Positions 1 to 8,153 of a stretch of DNA of 64,000 bases are shown here, one piece after another. Location of the stretch: positions 2,852,001 through 2,916,000 of the forward strand of contig NZ_CP029758.2 in assembly GCF_004006395.2 (NCBI RefSeq). Reading direction: 5' to 3'. The notes below the pieces were generated by a model. The model made no database searches. It saw nothing but the letters and a program-made list of their open reading frames with translations, and had not been told where the DNA came from. Origin of the DNA: Clostridium sp. AWRP. GTDB taxonomy: Bacteria; Bacillota; Clostridia; Clostridiales; Clostridiaceae. Both the position numbers and the translations under genes were made by a program. The first letter of the stretch is position 1; each line of letters opens with the position of its first letter.

Positions 1-356
1 TGTACTTTTTCTTCTACAATTTTTATTATCTCATCTGAAGAAAATCCTAATTCCTTCATTCCTATTATAAAACTATATATAATATTCTGAGCCATTTCTT
101 CTTTTAATTTTTCTACCATAGATATATCCTCCTTTATAAAAGTACCCGTTCCTCTTTGCTTATAAGCAATATCATTTCTCTCTAATTCTTGATAAGCTCT
201 TTGAATAGTATTGGGATTTACTTTAAGTTTTGAGGACATTTCTCTTACAGAAAGCAGTTTATCTCCTGGTTTCAATTCTTCTTTTACTATTTTTCTCTTT
301 ACAATATCTATTATCTGCATATATATTGGTATATTGGAATCAAATTCAACATCCAT
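1..356 (-). CDS. GntR-family (YtrA subfamily) transcriptional regulator, 3' end cut by window
   Basis: The 118 visible residues form a winged helix of the GntR family: an N-terminal IPIYMQIIDIVKRKI stretch, then LSVREMSSKLKVNPNTIQRAY as the recognition part and QRGTGTFI as the wing. The family is about 125 residues long when it belongs to the YtrA group, so only a few C-terminal residues should be missing beyond position 1. The ATG at 356 follows GGAGGTGA with 4 bases between. YtrA regulators usually control an ABC transporter encoded downstream; that would lie outside this window. A perfect inverted repeat at its own promoter (382-409) suggests autoregulation. Confidence 0.9.
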   Translation of the reverse strand, partial: MDVEFDSNIPIYMQIIDIVKRKIVKEELKPGDKLLSVREMSSKLKVNPNTIQRAYQELERNDIAYKQRGTGTFIKEDISMVEKLKEEMAQNIIYSFIIGMKELGFSSDEIIKIVEEKV

Positions 357-381
357 TTTATCACCTCCACAAGTAGCTTAT

Positions 382-426
382 CTAGTGTGCTGATATAATA
401 ATACACTAGTCTAGTAATAAAGTCAA
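382..426 (-). promoter_or_regulatory. Promoter and operator of the YtrA-type regulator
   Basis: On the minus strand TTGACT (426-421) and TATTAT (403-398) are separated by 17 bases, a good sigma-A promoter. A perfect 7-bp inverted repeat, CTAGTGT at 382-388 and ACACTAG at 403-409, covers the -10 region, with a further CTAG overlapping next to it. Position and symmetry suggest the regulator represses its own gene. Confidence 0.65.
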
Positions 427-451
427 CATACCTATTTAAATAACTAAAATA

Positions 452-491
452 ATCCCTAAATTTTTTGCATTGATACAAATACTTTAGGGAT
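452..491 (-). terminator. Hairpin terminator downstream of the decayed MBL-fold gene
   Basis: ATCCCTAAA (452-460) pairs with TTTAGGGAT (483-491) across a 22-base loop. T-rich sequence follows on both strands, more on the plus strand. It sits between two minus-strand genes. Confidence 0.45.
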
Positions 492-543
492 GCTTTTTAA
501 TCTAATATTTAATTTTTTAAAAGGTAAACTTCCATAGCAGTAT

Positions 544-996
544 TTATATAAAGAGAATATCATCATTAACCATATATGATATAGACCCTAATTTATGCTT
601 AGGAAATACAATTGATTTTATTCTTATACCATCTACGTCTACTACATCACCATCTTTAAGTTTTTTGTATTTTTCATTTTCCTCACTTTTACAAGAAAAC
701 ATACTCTTTCCTGATTTTCTTAAAGAAGTTTCAGCAGAAAAATAGATATCAGCATTTTTAAATAATTTAATACATCCTGCATGATAAAAATTAGGATAAG
801 TTAAAAATACATGAGATACAGATTTAGGCTCAATATTTATTTTCTTTAATTCCCGATTTACAAGGGAAGGTATAAATCCTGTATCAAAACATATGGTTGT
901 TTTGAAATCAGAATATATAAAAAAATTAGAAATGAGTGATCTTACCACATATATATTACCAGTTATCTGTTGAGTTTTACTTAATTTAAACAACAT
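544..996 (-). pseudogene. Decayed MBL-fold metallo-hydrolase
   Basis: The 150-residue reading frame aligns by eye with clostridial metallo-beta-lactamase-fold hydrolases: ITGNIYVVRS at the start, ICFDTGFIPSLVNRELKK, and PKHKLGSISYMVNDDILFI near the end. The zinc motif that should read HxHxDH is YPNFYH, so two metal ligands and the catalytic Asp are gone. The frame stops exactly where the conserved GD would follow ILFI. A second frame downstream continues with NTAMEVYLLKN, which fits the usual strand after GD. Loss of ligands, a frameshift and early termination argue for a pseudogene. A divergent non-catalytic protein is less likely. Confidence 0.7.
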
Positions 997-1177
997 ACAT
1001 CTTTCCCCACTTCCATGTATATCTTTCTTTTAAATAGTAAAATATATTCTTTTTATATCATTTCCCTATTTTATTAGTTTATACACTCCTATGATCTAGC
1101 ATAAATTAAGATATTAGGTTAAAAATATAATGAAGACATACAACACTTAAAATATTTTTAATTGGGAGGTATATAAA

Positions 1178-1849
1178 TTGAAAAAATTATTATATATAAC
1201 TGCAAATACAAAACCAGAATCTTTGTCTGTCAGCAAAACTGTTGGTAGAAACTTTGTAAAAGAATTCTTATCGAAAAATGCAGATTATATGGTAGAAGAA
1301 CTGGATCTATACAATGAAAATATTCCTGAAATAAACCATAGGATATTTAAAGGCAGGGCCGAATTAGTTTCAGGAAATGATTACAATGCCCTATCAGATG
1401 AAGATAAAAGAATAGTAGACAGAATAAATGAACTATGCAATCAATTTTTAAGTGCAGATACTTATGTTATTGCAGCTCCTATGTGGAGTGTAAGTTATCC
1501 AGCAAGGCTTAAATCCTATTTAGATTGTATTATAATAAATAACAGATTAATTAAAATTTCTGAGGAAGACATAAAAGGCCTTTTAGATGATAAAAAGAGG
1601 AATATGGTCTATATTCAATCTTCAGCAGCAGTATATCCTAAAATATTTAATTCCAAGTTTAATCATGCCATCGATTATTTTAGAGATGTATTTAAATTCT
1701 TAGGAGTGAATAAATTTGACTATATACTGGTAGAAGGCACAGAAGACTCTTCTGTAGGTAAATCAAAAGCCATAGGAAATGTCCAAAACAATATAAAAAG
1801 TGTAGTAAATAAATTCACTGAAAATATTCCTTTAATGGATAGAATGTAA
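1178..1849 (+). CDS. FMN-dependent NAD(P)H oxidoreductase (azoreductase/flavodoxin-like fold)
   Basis: This 223-residue protein has the flavodoxin-like fold of the AzoR/quinone reductase family. The N-terminus MKKLLYITANTKPESLSVSK forms the phosphate-binding loop. AAPMWSVSYPARLKSYLD around residues 98-115 is the family's FMN-binding segment. It would reduce quinones, azo or nitro compounds in the cytoplasm using NAD(P)H. The start is TTG at 1178, chosen because GGGAGGT lies 7 bases upstream and no ATG fits better. A hairpin terminator follows, so it is monocistronic. The physiological substrate cannot be read from sequence. Confidence 0.88.
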   Translation: MKKLLYITANTKPESLSVSKTVGRNFVKEFLSKNADYMVEELDLYNENIPEINHRIFKGRAELVSGNDYNALSDEDKRIVDRINELCNQFLSADTYVIAAPMWSVSYPARLKSYLDCIIINNRLIKISEEDIKGLLDDKKRNMVYIQSSAAVYPKIFNSKFNHAIDYFRDVFKFLGVNKFDYILVEGTEDSSVGKSKAIGNVQNNIKSVVNKFTENIPLMDRM

Positions 1850-1860
1850 CCAGATTTCTA

Positions 1861-1898
1861 ATGGGCTGATGTGCTAATTAATTAGTACATCAGCCCAT
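1861..1898 (+). terminator. Hairpin terminator after the azoreductase-like gene
   Basis: GGGCTGATGTGCTAAT pairs with ATTAGTACATCAGCCC with one G-T pair and almost no loop. It starts a few bases after the stop codon. The T-tract after it is weak. Confidence 0.65.
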
Positions 1899-1953
1899 TT
1901 AACACATATACATGTTTTTAAACAGTTGACTATTTATAATTAAGAAAAACGTA

Positions 1954-2005
1954 TTGACTATTTCCGTTTACAGATGTAATATTAAATTACGAATTACACG
2001 TGTAA
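1954..2005 (+). promoter_or_regulatory. Promoter with two BlaI/MecI-type operators
   Basis: TTGACT (1954-1959) and TAATAT (1977-1982) are spaced by 17 bases. Two dyads carry the TACA/TGTA core known for BlaI/MecI/CopY regulators: TTACAGATGTAA at 1968-1979, covering the spacer and -10, and the perfect palindrome TTACACGTGTAA at 1994-2005, just downstream. The BlaI-type gene starts at 2031, so autorepression is likely. Confidence 0.75.
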
Positions 2006-2030
2006 ACAGAAATGAAAGGAGCATATATCC

Positions 2031-2405
2031 ATGAACGAAATATCAAGCATTTCAGATGCAGAACTTACTATTATGAAGATAATATGGAAAAGTCCCAATA
2101 TAACTGCAAATAAAATTATAGAACAACTATCAGATAAAACTAAGTGGAAACCTAACACCGTAAAGACATTAATAAATAGATTATTAAAAAAAAATGTAAT
2201 TGGCTTTAACAAGGAGGGTAAAGAATATTACTATTATGCTGTAGTTCAGGAAGAAAATTATATAAATGCAGAAAGCAATTCTTTTTTAAATAAAATATTC
2301 AATGGCTCTGTCATCTCAATGGTATTAAACTTTGTTGAGAACAAAAAATTATCTGAAAGTGAAATTAAAGAACTGAAAGATATTTTAAATAAAAAGCATG
2401 AGTAA
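2031..2405 (+). CDS. BlaI/MecI/CopY-family transcriptional repressor
   Basis: The 124-residue protein has the BlaI winged helix: SISDAELTIMKIIWKSPNIT, then KWKPNTVKTLINRLLKKNVI as recognition helix and a KEGKEYYYYAVV wing. The C-terminal half would dimerise. In this family the partner membrane peptidase cleaves or inactivates the repressor when a signal arrives. GAAAGGAG lies 9 bases before the ATG. The BlaR1-like gene follows after 11 bases, so the two form an operon. Two operators at 1968-2005 fit autoregulation. Confidence 0.92.
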   Translation: MNEISSISDAELTIMKIIWKSPNITANKIIEQLSDKTKWKPNTVKTLINRLLKKNVIGFNKEGKEYYYYAVVQEENYINAESNSFLNKIFNGSVISMVLNFVENKKLSESEIKELKDILNKKHE

Positions 2406-2416
2406 GAGGTGCTTAT

Positions 2417-3943
2417 ATGTCAACTTTAATAAAAACCATCTTTATGGCATCACTTAATGGAAGCGTGCTAGTTATACTAATACTTTTAATAAAGATGCTA
2501 TTAAAGAAAAAATTAAAAGCTGAATTTCATTATTTCATATGGTTTCTTTTAATAATAAAACTCATTATGCCCTATGGGCCCGAAAGTAATTTGAGCATAT
2601 TTAACATATTTAGTGCTGTAACTGAGAAGGAAGAAACTATTTCCAGTAAATATTATTTAAAAACAAGTAATATATCTAAAAATAAACTTAAAGATTCCAA
2701 TGTTCCTGGTAATTTAAGCAAAAATAAAAATATAGAGAGTTTAAATAAAAAAATAAATTATAAAAGCATACTGTTTTTTATATGGCTAATGGGAATAGTA
2801 TTTTTTATAGCTAATACATTATATGAAATTAGAAAAATTCAACTTATAAAGAAAAACGCAATAAGTAATAAAGATTCTAATTTCAATAATATATTGAACA
2901 GCTGCCTAAATATAATGAATATAAATAAAAGTGTATCTTTAATGTACCCATATAAATCAATCAATCCATGCTTATGCGGATTAATTAAACCTACAATATT
3001 TATTCCACAAAATATTATAAAAAATATTTCAGAAGATGAATTTAAACATATTATAATACATGAACTCTGCCATTTAAAGAGAAAAGATTTACTTATTAAC
3101 TGGATTATAATAATCTTAAACACTGTTTACTGGTTCAATCCAATAATACGATATGGTTTTTATAAAATGAAACAGGATTGTGAAACATCCTGTGATGCTT
3201 ATGCCCTTAGGTATTTAGGCATAGATAGAAATATAAATTATGGAAACACAATTATAAAAATACTGCAGTTAGAGAATAACTCACCTTCGTTAATTACTTC
3301 AGCTCCTATGGCTGTAAATAATTCCGAAATCAAAAGGAGAATTACTATGATATCAAAACATAAAAAGAGTTCTTTAAAAAATATAATATGTGGAATTTTA
3401 GTTATCACTGCTATTACCACAGTAGGATTAACAAGTGGTATTTCTAAGGCAAAACCAAATAGTAATAACTACAATTCCAAACCTTACTATGAAAGCATTA
3501 TGAATTACTTAATAAATTCTATGAAAGGCCATGGCTCCGTGTACAATATGAATTCTAGTGAAAATAATAATTTTGCAAGCAATAACTCACTAAATTTTAA
3601 CAGTACAGATGAATTTCAATTTGAAGAATTGGATTTTAATGGCTTTCAAAAATATTGGAGTTCTAATTTTCAAAATAATATATTCGCAGCTGATTTTGAT
3701 TTCTTTAATGGGATAGAATCGTATAAAATAACCTCTCATAAAACTAGCTATAGTATAAAAATAAATACAGATATAAAAAGTGGAAATGTATCCATAAAAA
3801 TTTATAATGATAAAAAAGTATTATTTGAAAAGATAAACCCAACAAACAAAACCTTAACAATTTCAAAGGAAGATGCTAAAAATATTAAGCTTGACTGCAT
3901 AGGAATAAAGGCTAAAGGTAATATTACACTTGAACTAAACTAA
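2417..3943 (+). CDS. M56-family BlaR1-like membrane metallopeptidase with a non-beta-lactam sensor region
   Basis: The 508 residues begin with membrane helices (about 8-30 and 37-55, another near 118-138) around a cytoplasmic M56 peptidase domain. The zinc motif HELCH is at residues 215-219 and the third ligand is probably E256 in CETSCDAYA. A last membrane helix lies near residues 320-340. The remaining ~165 extracellular residues are rich in Asn, Ser and Phe and show no SxxK penicillin-binding motif, so the stimulus is not a beta-lactam bound in the BlaR1 way. It is co-transcribed with the BlaI-type repressor. No target gene other than the pair itself is visible; the cell-wall enzymes at 4-6 kb are possible targets. 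Confidence 0.88.
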   Translation: MSTLIKTIFMASLNGSVLVILILLIKMLLKKKLKAEFHYFIWFLLIIKLIMPYGPESNLSIFNIFSAVTEKEETISSKYYLKTSNISKNKLKDSNVPGNLSKNKNIESLNKKINYKSILFFIWLMGIVFFIANTLYEIRKIQLIKKNAISNKDSNFNNILNSCLNIMNINKSVSLMYPYKSINPCLCGLIKPTIFIPQNIIKNISEDEFKHIIIHELCHLKRKDLLINWIIIILNTVYWFNPIIRYGFYKMKQDCETSCDAYALRYLGIDRNINYGNTIIKILQLENNSPSLITSAPMAVNNSEIKRRITMISKHKKSSLKNIICGILVITAITTVGLTSGISKAKPNSNNYNSKPYYESIMNYLINSMKGHGSVYNMNSSENNNFASNNSLNFNSTDEFQFEELDFNGFQKYWSSNFQNNIFAADFDFFNGIESYKITSHKTSYSIKINTDIKSGNVSIKIYNDKKVLFEKINPTNKTLTISKEDAKNIKLDCIGIKAKGNITLELN

Positions 3944-3971
3944 CAGCATCAATAAATCATATTACTTAGTA

Positions 3972-4021
3972 AGAGAAGCTGCTGTATAATAAATATTTAT
4001 TCACTATACAGCAGCTTCTCT
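3972..4021 (+). terminator. Bidirectional hairpin terminator
   Basis: A perfect 16-bp stem, AGAGAAGCTGCTGTAT (3972-3987) with ATACAGCAGCTTCTCT (4006-4021), separates the plus-strand sensor gene from the minus-strand amidase gene. Its right arm overlaps the amidase stop codon. Confidence 0.8.
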
Positions 4022-5117
4022 AATAATTCACATGAACTAGCCAAAACTTTATATTTTTATCACTCCATCCAAGGTCCCAAGGTACTCTATTTCTATCTGT
4101 ATTATGACAGCTTACAAGAGAATATCCTTTAGAATCCGCACCTGTTACTACTGAAATATGAGTTATATCTCCTTTCTTTTCATAGGCTACAAAATCTCCA
4201 GGCAAAAGTTTATAAGAAGCTTTATATACTTTTTCATAACTTCCATGGGCTACTAGTGAAGCTCTTCCGCTGTATATCATATAGCTCTTAAATCCATCTG
4301 CATTTAACCAAGATCTAGTGGCTCCAGAACCATCATAACTCCAGCCAGAATTTTTTCTAAACTTACCTCCTTCATGAAGTATTTGCGATGCAAAATTTGC
4401 ACAATCTCCTCCCCGTGAATTATAATTTCTATACTTTCTATTGTAGCTATACCCATACTCTTTATCCGACGCTATTCCACAGTACCTATCTGCATATTTT
4501 ACTGCTCCTTTTCTTCTATTGTTCATATTAGAAAAATCTCTTGATTGTTGAGATTTTATATATTGATTTATAGCGTCAACTTTTAAATTTCCTAAATTTA
4601 GAGAATCAGCAAAAGGATCTTTATACCACTCCTTACTTATTACCCAATTGTTCCCTTTTTTTGAAATATTCAAAACATGAGAAGTACCAATTTTACAGCT
4701 ATTAACTTTTATTGGATCATCTTCATATATATAACTATATTTTGTGGAACATATTAAGTTTACAGAATACTTATCATCCTTACCTCTAATTCTATTGATC
4801 ATTACCTCTGGCATAATTTCAGTAAACTTTACTCCCTGCTTTTCCCCCCAATTTTTAAGATATTTCATCTTCTGTTCTTCGTGCTCATAAGCCCATTTCC
4901 CATATTTTGTACTTCTATCATAATTATCTTCTATTAATTTTAAATCTCCATTTAATATAGCTCTATTCCTGTTTTGGAATATATCTTGTATAGAATTTGC
5001 AACCTCTTCTTTTGTACTAATTTCTTCACCTTTAGGCCTACAAAACGGGCATATCAGAAATATGAACAAAGTGATAACCATGATTTGGAGAAATCTTTTT
5101 TTTAGAGAAATTTTCAT
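4020..5117 (-). CDS. Secreted amidase-domain protein (Amidase_6 type)
   Basis: The 365-residue protein has a signal peptide (basic start, hydrophobic residues ~8-25), a ~150-residue N-terminal region of unknown fold, and a C-terminal putative amidase domain. That domain carries GGDCANFASQILHEGG (candidate catalytic Cys239), GDITHISVVTG (candidate His320) and SCHNTDR. Proteins of this type are thought to act outside the cell on amide bonds, probably in the wall. I start at ATG 5117 because GAGGAG (5130-5125) lies 7 bases upstream. The ATGs at 5132 and 5123 sit on or next to that site. No lipobox is evident. Confidence 0.85.
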   Translation of the reverse strand: MKISLKKRFLQIMVITLFIFLICPFCRPKGEEISTKEEVANSIQDIFQNRNRAILNGDLKLIEDNYDRSTKYGKWAYEHEEQKMKYLKNWGEKQGVKFTEIMPEVMINRIRGKDDKYSVNLICSTKYSYIYEDDPIKVNSCKIGTSHVLNISKKGNNWVISKEWYKDPFADSLNLGNLKVDAINQYIKSQQSRDFSNMNNRRKGAVKYADRYCGIASDKEYGYSYNRKYRNYNSRGGDCANFASQILHEGGKFRKNSGWSYDGSGATRSWLNADGFKSYMIYSGRASLVAHGSYEKVYKASYKLLPGDFVAYEKKGDITHISVVTGADSKGYSLVSCHNTDRNRVPWDLGWSDKNIKFWLVHVNY

Positions 5118-5241
5118 AACCATACTCCTCATATAATTAATTTACTAACTACGTAGAATTATCATATACTTTGCATAGTTATTATTCCCAATTAGAATAA
5201 TAATCACTCTGTGAATTTCACCCAAGGTTTCATATTTATTA

Positions 5242-6147
5242 CTACTTTAATTTTTCATCTATCTTTTGAATATATCCATTTACCAATTTATTATTGTGGG
5301 GTGCCTGTGAATACCAAAATTTACTGTCACTATTTTTTTGTCCAAAATATCTTGATTTTAAAATTATTTCTGGCCTGTATTCAAAATGCAGAATGTCAAA
5401 ATGACTCCACTTTCCACCCCATACAAAGCCATTTTTTTCAAATGCATCTACAATTTCTTTTGGGTATTCCTGTATTCTCTTATCTCCTTCTTCTTTAGTC
5501 ACCCATTTCCAATAATCTCTCCTATCTCTAGCAAGATCAATAGCTATTCCAAAAGAATGTGGGCTTAGTAAGCTAGTTCCCGAAATACATCTGTAATTAA
5601 ATGTACCACTACTAGGAAATAATGCCCTGGAAACCTTTGGATTTGTCTGAGAAATAGGCAACAACTCTTTTACTGCATTTTCAAGAGATTTAGAGGCATT
5701 ATTATTGCCATTAAATTGAAATCTCCTATATCCTAGATTAGCCATTTTAAGATTAGATTCTATAGACTTTCTATCACAGCCATAAACTTCTTTTAAAAGT
5801 GGATATGTCCTAATTCTTCCAGGATCAAAATTCTTTTCCATTACTCCATTTATAGTGCCTATTGGATAGGACTGTTCCATCATGTCCTGTAGATCCGTAT
5901 CATACATTTTTTGTTGGAAACTTTTGCTGCTCTTATCATCATATAAAATTTTTTTACCGGACTTTGTAAGTACATATACCTTTCCATCATTGCCTTTTTC
6001 CAAATCTGTAATATATTCTGGGTAGGCCATCATAAGACACAAAATATCCTGTTTCATTGTGGTATAATAATCATCTGTCAATGCCTTTACAGGGCTTACA
6101 CATACGCAAATCAATAATAGTGCTTCTATAATTATCTTCTTTTTCAT
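5242..6147 (-). CDS. Exported M15-family (VanY/CwlK-like) peptidoglycan peptidase
   Basis: The 301 residues start with a signal peptide (about 1-22). The C-terminal half has the M15 zinc site: SPHSFGIAID gives H197 and D204, and WGGKWSHFDILHFEY gives the catalytic D251 and ligand H254. Members cleave D-Ala-D-Ala or L-Ala-D-Glu bonds in peptidoglycan; the WGGxWxxxDxxHFE form resembles the L-Ala-D-Glu endopeptidase branch. AGGAGCC lies upstream of the ATG. It follows the amidase-domain gene in the same direction with a gap of about 110 bases, so the two may share a wall-remodelling role. Confidence 0.88.
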   Translation of the reverse strand: MKKKIIIEALLLICVCVSPVKALTDDYYTTMKQDILCLMMAYPEYITDLEKGNDGKVYVLTKSGKKILYDDKSSKSFQQKMYDTDLQDMMEQSYPIGTINGVMEKNFDPGRIRTYPLLKEVYGCDRKSIESNLKMANLGYRRFQFNGNNNASKSLENAVKELLPISQTNPKVSRALFPSSGTFNYRCISGTSLLSPHSFGIAIDLARDRRDYWKWVTKEEGDKRIQEYPKEIVDAFEKNGFVWGGKWSHFDILHFEYRPEIILKSRYFGQKNSDSKFWYSQAPHNNKLVNGYIQKIDEKLK

Positions 6148-6176
6148 AATATAGGCTCCTTATAAATAAGTAAGTA

Positions 6177-6278
6177 GATTCACACCAAATCGAAGATTTG
6201 GGTTCTAATTTGGGTAACTCCTTCTCCTTATCAGTCGAATGAGTAAGTGATTCACACCAAATCGAAGATTTGGGTTCT
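6177..6278. repeat. Two 30-bp direct repeats with a palindromic CCAAATC core
   Basis: The same 30 bases occur at 6177-6206 and 6249-6278. Each contains CCAAATC-GAA-GATTTGG, a 7-bp hairpin. A related pair with core CCAAATC-AAA-GATTTGG lies at 55406-55498, so this is a dispersed intergenic repeat family. It fills much of the 321-base gap between the M15 peptidase and the aldo/keto reductase. Confidence 0.75.
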
Positions 6279-6390
6279 CTACTTATATTATGTTGCTCAT
6301 GGATTTATATTATGCATTCGTATAGAGGCTGTAAAAAATAGGCTGACAAACTTCTAACAGTAAGAAATTTTATAGCATGATTTTACTGCG

Positions 6391-6419
6391 TTGACAGAAC
6401 TAAACTATCACTGTACTAT
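6391..6419 (+). promoter_or_regulatory. Promoter of the aldo/keto reductase gene
   Basis: TTGACA at 6391-6396 and TACTAT at 6414-6419 are spaced by 17 bases, ending 49 bases before the start codon. Confidence 0.65.
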
Positions 6420-6468
6420 ACTTATTATAGAGTTTATGCACATAAATATATTTTAAGGAGGATATTTT

Positions 6469-7605
6469 ATGCAATACAGGAAATTTTGTAAAGATGGTTT
6501 TAAAGTATCTACTTTAGGTTTTGGATGCATGAGACTTCCAATAATGAACAACGATTCTTCAAAAATTAATGAAAAAGAAGCACTAAAAATCATAAGACAT
6601 GCAATTGATAATGGTGTAAATTATCTAGATACAGCATATCCTTACCACGGCGGAAATAGTGAAATTTTAGTAGGTAAAGTACTTAAAGATGGTTACAGAG
6701 AAAAAGTTAGAATTGCAACTAAAATGCCTGTATGGCTAGTAGAAAAATATGAAGATTTTGATAAATATTTGAATGAACAATTAAAAAGGCTTGGCATAGA
6801 CTGTATTGATTATTACCTTCTCCATGCCATGACCAAAGACAGAATGGATAAGCTGGAAAACCTGGGTGTTTTTAAGTTTTTAAATAAAGCCCTAGAGGAC
6901 GGTAAAATCAATCACGTAGGCTTTTCTTTTCATGATAATTTAATGGCTTTCAAACACATAATAAATCTATTTCCCTGGGAATTTTGCCAGATCCAATTTA
7001 ATTATTTAGATGAGGATTACCAGGCAGGTATAGATGGACTAGAATATGCAGCCGATAAAGGTCTATCAGTAGTTGTAATGGAACCTTTAAAAGGTGGACT
7101 TTTATCTGGTAATCTTCCAGAAGATATAAACAACATATTCAATAAATCAAAAGTAAAAAAAAGTCCGGTTGACTGGGCTTTAAGCTGGGTACTAAATCAT
7201 CCTGAAGTATCAGTATTACTAAGTGGAATGAATTCTTTAGAACAAGTAAATGAAAATATATCTATAGCATCAAAAACTTTTCCTAATTCAATTTCTGAGG
7301 AAGACATGGATTTAATAGAACAAGCAAAAGAAAAATTCAATGCCCTTATGAAAATAAAATGCACCCGCTGTGGGTACTGTTCCCCTTGCAAGGTAGATTT
7401 AGATATTCCAAATATTTTTTCTATGTATAATAATTACTTTATGTATAAAAGTAAAGAATCTATATTTAATAAGTATAATAATATGCCAAAAAAATCAAAG
7501 GCATCTTCCTGCATACACTGCGGAAAATGTGAAGATAACTGCCCGCAGCATCTTCCAATCAGGGTACTTTTAAGGCAAGTTAAGTCTACCTTCGAAGAGA
7601 ACTAA
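6469..7605 (+). CDS. Aldo/keto reductase with C-terminal 4Fe-4S ferredoxin domain
   Basis: The 378-residue protein has an aldo/keto reductase barrel (MQYRKFCKDGFKVSTLGFGC at the start, NYLDTAYPYHGG with the catalytic Tyr region, HVGFSFHD, and a C-terminal NAD(P) site near LLSGMNSLEQVNENI). After it comes a ferredoxin-like tail with CTRCGYCSPC and CIHCGKCEDNCP. This fused form is common in anaerobes and may pass electrons between ferredoxin and a carbonyl substrate. AAGGAGG precedes the ATG. It is monocistronic; its substrate is unknown. Confidence 0.9.
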   Translation: MQYRKFCKDGFKVSTLGFGCMRLPIMNNDSSKINEKEALKIIRHAIDNGVNYLDTAYPYHGGNSEILVGKVLKDGYREKVRIATKMPVWLVEKYEDFDKYLNEQLKRLGIDCIDYYLLHAMTKDRMDKLENLGVFKFLNKALEDGKINHVGFSFHDNLMAFKHIINLFPWEFCQIQFNYLDEDYQAGIDGLEYAADKGLSVVVMEPLKGGLLSGNLPEDINNIFNKSKVKKSPVDWALSWVLNHPEVSVLLSGMNSLEQVNENISIASKTFPNSISEEDMDLIEQAKEKFNALMKIKCTRCGYCSPCKVDLDIPNIFSMYNNYFMYKSKESIFNKYNNMPKKSKASSCIHCGKCEDNCPQHLPIRVLLRQVKSTFEEN

Positions 7606-7608
7606 TGC

Positions 7609-8102
7609 TGACAAATTTCATTACCATATATGAATTCTAAACAAAGAATCAACTTATACTACGGATATTTTTTACAACCTTCAGTTCATTAAATATTTTG
7701 ATAAGTCTAAGTAAAAAATTCTAAAAAAGCTAAGAACTTTTGAAAACTCATACCTCAGACAATTCAAAAGCTCTAAGTTTTTACGAATTTTTTACTAAGG
7801 CTTATATGCAAAATATTTAAAAGAACTTCATTATTGTAAAAATATGACTGCGTATAAGTTGATTCTTAAGTTAGAATATCCATATGTAGAATTTCTAATT
7901 GAGACTTAAACTTATACATGAAATATAATGACAAAATTGAAATCATACTTAAAAACTTTTATAAATAAGTCTTAGCTTGGTATTTTAGAAAACCTTAGGG
8001 ACTTAGATATGTCTGAGGTACGAGTTTATCTAAGTCCCTTTAGGTTTTCAAAATGCTAAGCTTTAGACTTATTAAAAGTTTTTATGATGATGAAATTTGT
8101 CA
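7609..8102. repeat. 494-bp structured intergenic element with terminal inverted repeats and two long imperfect hairpins
   Basis: TGACAAATTTCATTA at 7609-7623 matches the reverse complement of TGATGAAATTTGTCA at 8088-8102 in 14 of 15 positions, giving terminal inverted repeats. Inside are two long imperfect palindromes. The first spans about 7630-7895, with arms of about 120 bases that both contain AAGAATCAACTTATAC and AGTAAAAAATTC. The second spans about 7926-8106, with arms of about 80 bases that share GGGACTTAGAT. No reading frame of note is present. It lies between two convergent genes. It looks like a MITE or a hairpin-forming non-coding element; no transposase is nearby. Confidence 0.65.
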
Positions 8103-8153
8103 TTATATAATATTGTATAAGTTAACTCTCTAACTGTAAGCCCCATATAATTA

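Noticed and set aside
6177..6278. CRISPR array
   Set aside because: Only two repeat units with a 42-base gap, no further units or cas genes, and a related pair elsewhere with different spacing.
7609..8102. Leader riboswitch or T-box for carB
   Set aside because: The segment lies downstream of carB's stop codon, at a convergent junction, and has no T-box or purine/pyrimidine riboswitch motifs.
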